Shown one piece after another: positions 15,291-19,043 of a stretch of 19,043 nt of DNA (its first letter is position 1; each line of letters starts with the position of its first letter). Origin of the DNA: Akkermansia muciniphila (GTDB lineage Bacteria; Verrucomicrobiota; Verrucomicrobiia; Limisphaerales; UBA9464). Below the pieces are notes generated by a model, which was not told where the DNA came from, made no database searches, and worked only from the letters and a program-made list of their open reading frames with translations. The DNA lies in assembly GCA_945873715.1 (NCBI GenBank), contig CAMCFL010000007.1, forward strand, positions 1 to 19,043. Reading direction: 5' to 3'. Position numbers and translations under genes: made by a program.

Positions 15291-16238
15291 TCAGCTGCCC
15301 GACCCCGGCACCGGGGGCGGCGGAACCACGGCCCGGGCCTTGAGCGGATCCGCGGCAAGCAGGTCGGATTGAAGGGTCCGGTTCGCCGGCACCATGATGA
15401 TGTCAGCGCCGCTATCGAGCAGACCCTGTGTCTCGAGCATCTGGAACAACGCGTTGCCGATCTCCGGATCACGGCCGATCTCGCGCAGGGCTTCACCGAC
15501 GATCCGCGGGCGCAGGGCCCGGGCCTGGGCAAAGGCAACGGCCGCCTGACGTTCCGCCGTGGAAGTGATGACGTTGACCTGGTTGGCACCATCCTGACGG
15601 ATCGCGCTGGTCACCTGGCGCAACCGGTTGACCACCTTCTCCTCGATCTGCCGGATCATGCCGACGTCGCGGAAATGAACCTTCCGGATATAGACCGACC
15701 CGAGTCGGTAGCCCCACTCCTGCGACTTGGGCGAGACATCATTGCGAACCGTCATGCTCATGCGGTGACGATCGACCATCATCGCCTCCAGCGGCAGGTT
15801 GCTGAGGCATCGGACGGCTGCGTTCGAGACGTTGGCACCGAGCGATCCGCGCGGGTCGGTGTTGCGGAACAGGAAAGCCACGGGATCCGAGACATACATC
15901 TCGTACCACACGCCGATCCCCATGGGTGCGCCCTCCTCGGAGTTGACGGCCTGACTGCGCAGATAGGACTGGTCGAGTCGCATGTCGACGCGATGGACCT
16001 TGCCAAAGAAACGCACGATGAAGGCCCGCCAACCGAGCAGGGTGACCGGGAAATGCAGACCCGGTTCCTCGATGCTTCCGATGACCTTGCCGAAGAGGAC
16101 GAACACGAGGCACTCGCGTTCCCGGATGGTCACGTAGAGCCCGAACAACTGGGCGAAGCCGAGGATCATCGGCACGCCGATGGACGCGCCGAACAGGCCG
16201 ACGAGGAAACCGATGCCGAGCAAAGAGAGATCATTCAT
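15291..16238 (-). CDS. SPFH/band 7 membrane protein, second of a pair
   Basis: A 315-residue product. Hydrophobic N-terminus (about 5-36) with one long or two short membrane segments, then an SPFH domain (YVTIRERECLVFVLFGKV, EEPGLHFPVTLLGWRAFIV, DMRLDQSYLRSQAVNSEEG, VWYEMYVSDPVAFLFRN). A helical stretch rich in Gln and Ala follows (about 225-250), then a Pro-rich tail ending PPPPVPGSGS. The conserved LRSQAVNSEEGAPMGIGVWYEMYVSDP block resembles HflC and stomatin-type proteins. SPFH proteins form oligomeric membrane scaffolds, often around proteases such as FtsH. Its ATG overlaps the end of the upstream SPFH gene by 8 bases, and a strong GGAGGTG lies 4 bases before it. Assignment to HflC itself is not supported; no protease gene is adjacent. 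Confidence 0.88.
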   Translation of the reverse strand: MNDLSLLGIGFLVGLFGASIGVPMILGFAQLFGLYVTIRERECLVFVLFGKVIGSIEEPGLHFPVTLLGWRAFIVRFFGKVHRVDMRLDQSYLRSQAVNSEEGAPMGIGVWYEMYVSDPVAFLFRNTDPRGSLGANVSNAAVRCLSNLPLEAMMVDRHRMSMTVRNDVSPKSQEWGYRLGSVYIRKVHFRDVGMIRQIEEKVVNRLRQVTSAIRQDGANQVNVITSTAERQAAVAFAQARALRPRIVGEALREIGRDPEIGNALFQMLETQGLLDSGADIIMVPANRTLQSDLLAADPLKARAVVPPPPVPGSGS

Positions 16239-17238
16239 GGGCCACCTCCACCACCGCGCGACGGGCCTGCCCGAAGAGTTTCAATCGGACCGACCGCACG
16301 TAGGCCGCCAGTGCTCCGGGGCCGCCCTGCAACTTGAGATCGATCAACTGCTGCGACAACGCCCGGAGAGGTTCGACCTCGGCCTGGGCTTTCAAGGTCT
16401 CGATCTCCACCGCACGCCGTGACTGCACCAATTTCTGGTCGGCGGACGCCTGGGCGAGGCTGATGTCGGACGACACCTGGTTGTAGGCGGTGTTGATGGC
16501 TGCAAGGGCGGACTCGACCTCGTGGGGTGGATCAATGCCGGTGATCAACGAGGCCTCGAGTACGATGCCGTAACGGGCCGCGCTGGAATCACATTCCCGG
16601 TCCATGTGTTCGTTCAGGTCGCGGAGGTTCTTCCGCAGGTCATTGATCGAGACGCCGATCGTGGCGTTGGGAATGACCGCCTCCCCGATCTTGAGATCGC
16701 CGGGAACCACCGCTGCCGGCGGTGCAGCAAAGTTCGCGATGCGCTCACGGAGGATCGAGATGAAATAGCCCATGACATGGGTGAGCGGGTTCTTCACCCC
16801 GAACAGACAGGCGTACAGATTCCGCTCGGACACCCGGAACCGGATCTGGCCGGTCAACCCCGTGTTCAACTGATCCTTGGTCACCGCCTCCAGCATCTGG
16901 CCGGCGCGATTGGCGTCCGGCGTCTCCGGATCGAACGCCATGCTGATGGTCTCGGTCGCCACGACGACCTTGTGGATCTTCTCCCACGGCCATTTGAAAT
17001 AGGGGCCGCCCGGAGCAATCACCCGGACCTGGGGATAGTCGTACCGCTCGCGTTCCTCCCCTTGGAGGGATTCAGCCACCGGATCCGACAACGTGCTCGC
17101 CCCCTCGATCCGGTCGGCCCGGCCGAAGGACGTCTTCACCGCCCGTTCGCTGGGGCCGACGGTATAGAAGCCGCCGAGGACACACCGCACGACGAACCAG
17201 AGGCCCGCCCCAAGCAATAATCCCAGGAAGAAGATCAT
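16231..17238 (-). CDS. SPFH/band 7 membrane protein, first of a pair
   Basis: A 335-residue product. One N-terminal membrane helix (about 2-22, FFLGLLLGAGLWFVVRCVLG) is followed by an SPFH domain that opens with FYTVGPSERAVKTSFGRADR and includes APGGPYFKWPWEKIHKV. A helical region with QASADQKLVQSRRAVEIETLKAQAEVEPLRA (near 270-300) is typical of the coiled coil after the domain. The ATG at 17238 starts directly at the membrane helix; no clear Shine-Dalgarno sequence precedes it. Ends overlap with the second SPFH gene (ATGAATGA), so the pair is translationally coupled and likely forms a hetero-oligomer, like HflK with HflC. That functional parallel is an inference. Confidence 0.88.
   Translation of the reverse strand: MIFFLGLLLGAGLWFVVRCVLGGFYTVGPSERAVKTSFGRADRIEGASTLSDPVAESLQGEERERYDYPQVRVIAPGGPYFKWPWEKIHKVVVATETISMAFDPETPDANRAGQMLEAVTKDQLNTGLTGQIRFRVSERNLYACLFGVKNPLTHVMGYFISILRERIANFAAPPAAVVPGDLKIGEAVIPNATIGVSINDLRKNLRDLNEHMDRECDSSAARYGIVLEASLITGIDPPHEVESALAAINTAYNQVSSDISLAQASADQKLVQSRRAVEIETLKAQAEVEPLRALSQQLIDLKLQGGPGALAAYVRSVRLKLFGQARRAVVEVAHE
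16243..16249 (-). promoter_or_regulatory. Strong ribosome binding site for the second SPFH gene
   Basis: On the minus strand GGAGGTG sits 4 bases before the ATG at 16238, inside the last codons of the first SPFH gene. It is the clearest Shine-Dalgarno sequence in the window and supports this start and coupled translation. Confidence 0.7.
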
Positions 17239-17419
17239 GATTTTCGGCGCTGCCGCCGCTCCGAACCCTGCACTTCCCTCCCAGCCTTCGCCACTGGCAA
17301 TTCCGGCGCAAAATGAGCCTCGTGACCTCGTCGCCGACCGATAGGAGGCAACGTGAGGAGACTCACCATTTCAGGGACAGGTTCCACGGGGGCCGCGGCC
17401 GTTCCCGTTGGGGGGAAGG

Positions 17420-17497
17420 TGCCCACGAAACACACGAAACACACGAATCAGAACGGGGAACTGCTGTGGTTCGTGTGTTTGGTGTGCTTCGTGGGCA
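17420..17497. repeat. Inverted repeat of CACGAAACACACGAA type
   Basis: The left arm 17420-17447 (TGCCCACGAAACACACGAAA and on) pairs with the right arm 17470-17497 at 26 of 28 positions around a 22-base spacer. The arms contain tandem ACACGAA units. It lies in the 323-base gap between the prepilin-like gene and the SPFH pair; I see no gene in that gap. Confidence 0.8.
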
Positions 17498-17561
17498 TTC
17501 ACCGTCCCAACACACGTTCCCGGTCCGACCAGCGCGAGCCTCGTCCCCTCGTCGCCTGCGC

Positions 17562-18374
17562 TCAATAATAGAACCGGCTGTCGCCGGAGATCCCACCGAG
17601 GGCACGCATGCGGACGAGCGCCTTGCGTCGGACGATCACGCTGCCGTCGGCCTGTCCCACGGGTTGATCGGGGGAGACGGACCAAGCCCAGAGAGGCTTG
17701 CTGGCATTGCCGGCACCGAAGCGACCCAGGTGCCCGAGATCCCAGAGGGCAGCCCCGGGCGTGTCGGTGATGCGATGGGTGATGAAGGCACGCTGGCTTT
17801 CGCATTCGCTGGCCTTCATCGGCCAGGCGGGTTCGTTGTTGGCCGGGTCGAGATCCACCTTGCCTTCGGCATTCACGAACTTCACCGGGGCCGGACCCGT
17901 GTAATTCGCGAGCCACATATACGGGGTATAGACGTAGATGGCGGTCGTGTCCCAGCCGCCGTAGTCACGGGTCGTCCTGTCGGCGAAATTGGTCATGCTC
18001 GCGTAGTTCAACCAGTCCCGACCGAAGCTCTTGCTGAGGATCGGACAGATCAAGACCTGTCGGCTCGGGATGTAGCGGCCTTTCATGCAATCCACGATGT
18101 TCTGCTTCGAAGCCGTGGATCGGTGATAGTCGGGCGAGGGATCGTTGTGCGGGGCGAACTTCCCCTGATTGTCGTCGGCGTACATCACCTGCGGAAGGTA
18201 CTGTTGCCGGATGTTGTTGATGCAGGCGGTCCGCATTCCCATGTACTTGGCCCGGGTCAACGCCGGAAGAAGGAGCGACGCCAGGATGGCGATGATCGCG
18301 ATCACCACCAGCAGTTCGATCAGGGTGAACCCGGCGCCACGATGGCCCTCGACGAAATTCGATTCAGGTTTCAT
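17562..18374 (-). CDS. Type II secretion/prepilin-like protein with N-terminal methylation motif
   Basis: A 270-residue product. I chose the ATG at 18374, which gives MKPESNFVEGHRGAG before the cleavage site; another ATG 12 bases upstream (MGCL) is possible. The class III signal is G|FTLIELLVVIAIIAILASLLLPAL, with Gly at -1 (residue 15), Phe at +1 and Glu at +5, as prepilin peptidase requires. It continues with TRAKYMGMRTACINNIRQQYLPQVMYADDNQGKF, the common core of large pseudopilin-like families in Verrucomicrobiota, Lentisphaerota and Planctomycetota. The C-terminal GQADGSVIVR is a form of the usual DG motif, and the protein ends GDSRFYY. Such proteins are exported to the envelope; individual roles are mostly unknown. 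No pilus or secretion genes are adjacent. Confidence 0.92.
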   Translation of the reverse strand: MKPESNFVEGHRGAGFTLIELLVVIAIIAILASLLLPALTRAKYMGMRTACINNIRQQYLPQVMYADDNQGKFAPHNDPSPDYHRSTASKQNIVDCMKGRYIPSRQVLICPILSKSFGRDWLNYASMTNFADRTTRDYGGWDTTAIYVYTPYMWLANYTGPAPVKFVNAEGKVDLDPANNEPAWPMKASECESQRAFITHRITDTPGAALWDLGHLGRFGAGNASKPLWAWSVSPDQPVGQADGSVIVRRKALVRMRALGGISGDSRFYY

Positions 18375-18515
18375 AAGGCATCCCATGCCAGAGTCCGCGC
18401 GTTCACCCTTGATCGTGCCCGGTTTGGGGACCTGTGCAATCCCACATTGGAGGGGGCTGTTGTTCCTGTTCGGCATCCTTCTCCTTGCGTCCGGTGCCAG
18501 CGCTCATCCCGGCTC

Positions 18516-18588
18516 GGGGATCGCGGGCGTCCTCGCCCGCCTCGCCCCATCCCCCCGCCCAAGCGGCCGGGGACGGCCCCGCCCCGGG
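18516..18588. repeat. GC-rich palindromic element, copy 2
   Basis: GGGCGTCCTCGCCCGCCTCG followed by AAGCGGCCGGGGACGGCC matches the reverse complement of the element at 12246-12320. Inner stems are GGGCG-TCCT-CGCCC and a GGCCG/CGGCC pair. It lies between the divergent prepilin-like and membrane protein genes, so it overlaps the region that should hold both promoters. Confidence 0.75.
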
Positions 18589-18671
18589 AATGGGGCCAAG
18601 GTCGGATACCGTTTCCCGGGGGAACCCGTAAGTTCTCGCTCTCGGTGGGAGTCGCCCCACCCGGACATCAC

Positions 18672-19043
18672 ATGCGCTGGATCCTCCATTTCTTTCTTTC
18701 GTTGCCGGTCGCGGCCCTGGGCATGGGCGGCGGACTGTGGATCGGCTCGCGGTGCGTGAGCTGGTACCGGATCTCGAGCTTCGAAGGGAACTCCGGATAC
18801 TTTGTCATCGGGATCGGACTGCTGGGCGGGATCGTTGGGTTGATCACCGGTCTGGTGACCGCGGGCGTCATCGGTCCTCAGGAAGGCGCAGGCTACCTTC
18901 GGGCGTTCCTGGTCGCGGTGGGTGTGTTGAGCGGCCTGGCGGCCGTGACGACCGGGCTTTGCTGGGTGCGAGCCGACCTGCCGCCGGAGTTGGATGGCCG
19001 TCCGCTGATGCTGGAGGTGGAATTGAGACTGCCCGTGACGGTG
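18672..19043 (+). CDS. Membrane protein of unknown function, 3' end cut by window
   Basis: The reading frame opens with ATG at 18672 and stays open to the last base (124 codons). Three hydrophobic segments are predicted: about 4-25 (ILHFFLSLPVAALGMGGGLW), 43-67 (YFVIGIGLLGGIVGLITGLV) and 78-99 (AFLVAVGVLSGLAAVTTGLC). These are followed by a soluble start, DLPPELDGRPLMLEVELRLP, which looks like the first strands of a beta domain. I do not recognise the family. No clear Shine-Dalgarno sequence is present. It is divergent from the prepilin-like gene. Its real length and domain content are unknown. Confidence 0.75.
   Translation, partial: MRWILHFFLSLPVAALGMGGGLWIGSRCVSWYRISSFEGNSGYFVIGIGLLGGIVGLITGLVTAGVIGPQEGAGYLRAFLVAVGVLSGLAAVTTGLCWVRADLPPELDGRPLMLEVELRLPVTV

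Noticed and set aside
15291..17238. Naming the SPFH pair hflK and hflC
   Set aside because: Domain order fits, but the key flanking features and an FtsH context are absent, so the specific names are not supported.

Overview
The window looks like a chromosomal segment of a GC-rich, free-living bacterium, most likely Verrucomicrobiota. That assignment is an inference. It rests on a prepilin-like protein with the FTLIELLVVIAIIAIL start and a C-terminal GQADGSV motif, a STAND ATPase joined to WD40 propellers through a 'RGFEWYYWQRLC' linker, mostly weak Shine-Dalgarno sites, and gaps between genes packed with palindromic dispersed repeats. No rRNA, tRNA, CRISPR array, transposase or integrase is visible.

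Left part (1-5866, + strand). A TIR-type signalling protein, cut by the left edge and carrying three TIR-like modules, overlaps by ATGA with a 1503-residue protein. That protein has an nSTAND NTPase, one membrane helix, 14 WD40 repeats, a coiled coil and a C-terminal jelly-roll-like domain. The pair resembles the multi-component STAND/TIR conflict or signalling modules of complex-lifestyle bacteria and is the best candidate here for a little-described system. A 73-bp REP-like palindrome sits in frame inside the NTPase reading frame. A strong hairpin follows the pair.

Middle part (6160-14060). A complete copper amine oxidase without signal peptide (6160-8070, +) is followed by a membrane protein of unknown function with two tandem copies of a membrane-plus-beta-sandwich module (8296-10014, +). 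Next come a ComM/YifB-type Mg-chelatase-like ATPase on the minus strand (10538-12061) that lacks the usual cysteine cluster, and a divergently transcribed lactate permease (12411-14060, +).

Right part (14361-19043). An NAD-type short-chain dehydrogenase (+) lies tail to tail with a translationally coupled pair of SPFH/band 7 membrane proteins (minus). Upstream of that pair on the minus strand is the prepilin-like protein. A membrane protein cut by the right edge starts divergently from it.

The gaps (10015-10537, 12062-12410, 14061-14360, 15132-15290, 17239-17561, 18375-18671) hold at least six kinds of inverted repeat. Several are present in two or three copies in this window alone, some in opposite orientation, and one appears split by another. 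Apart from the TIR/STAND pair and the SPFH pair, the genes look like independent units rather than one pathway.
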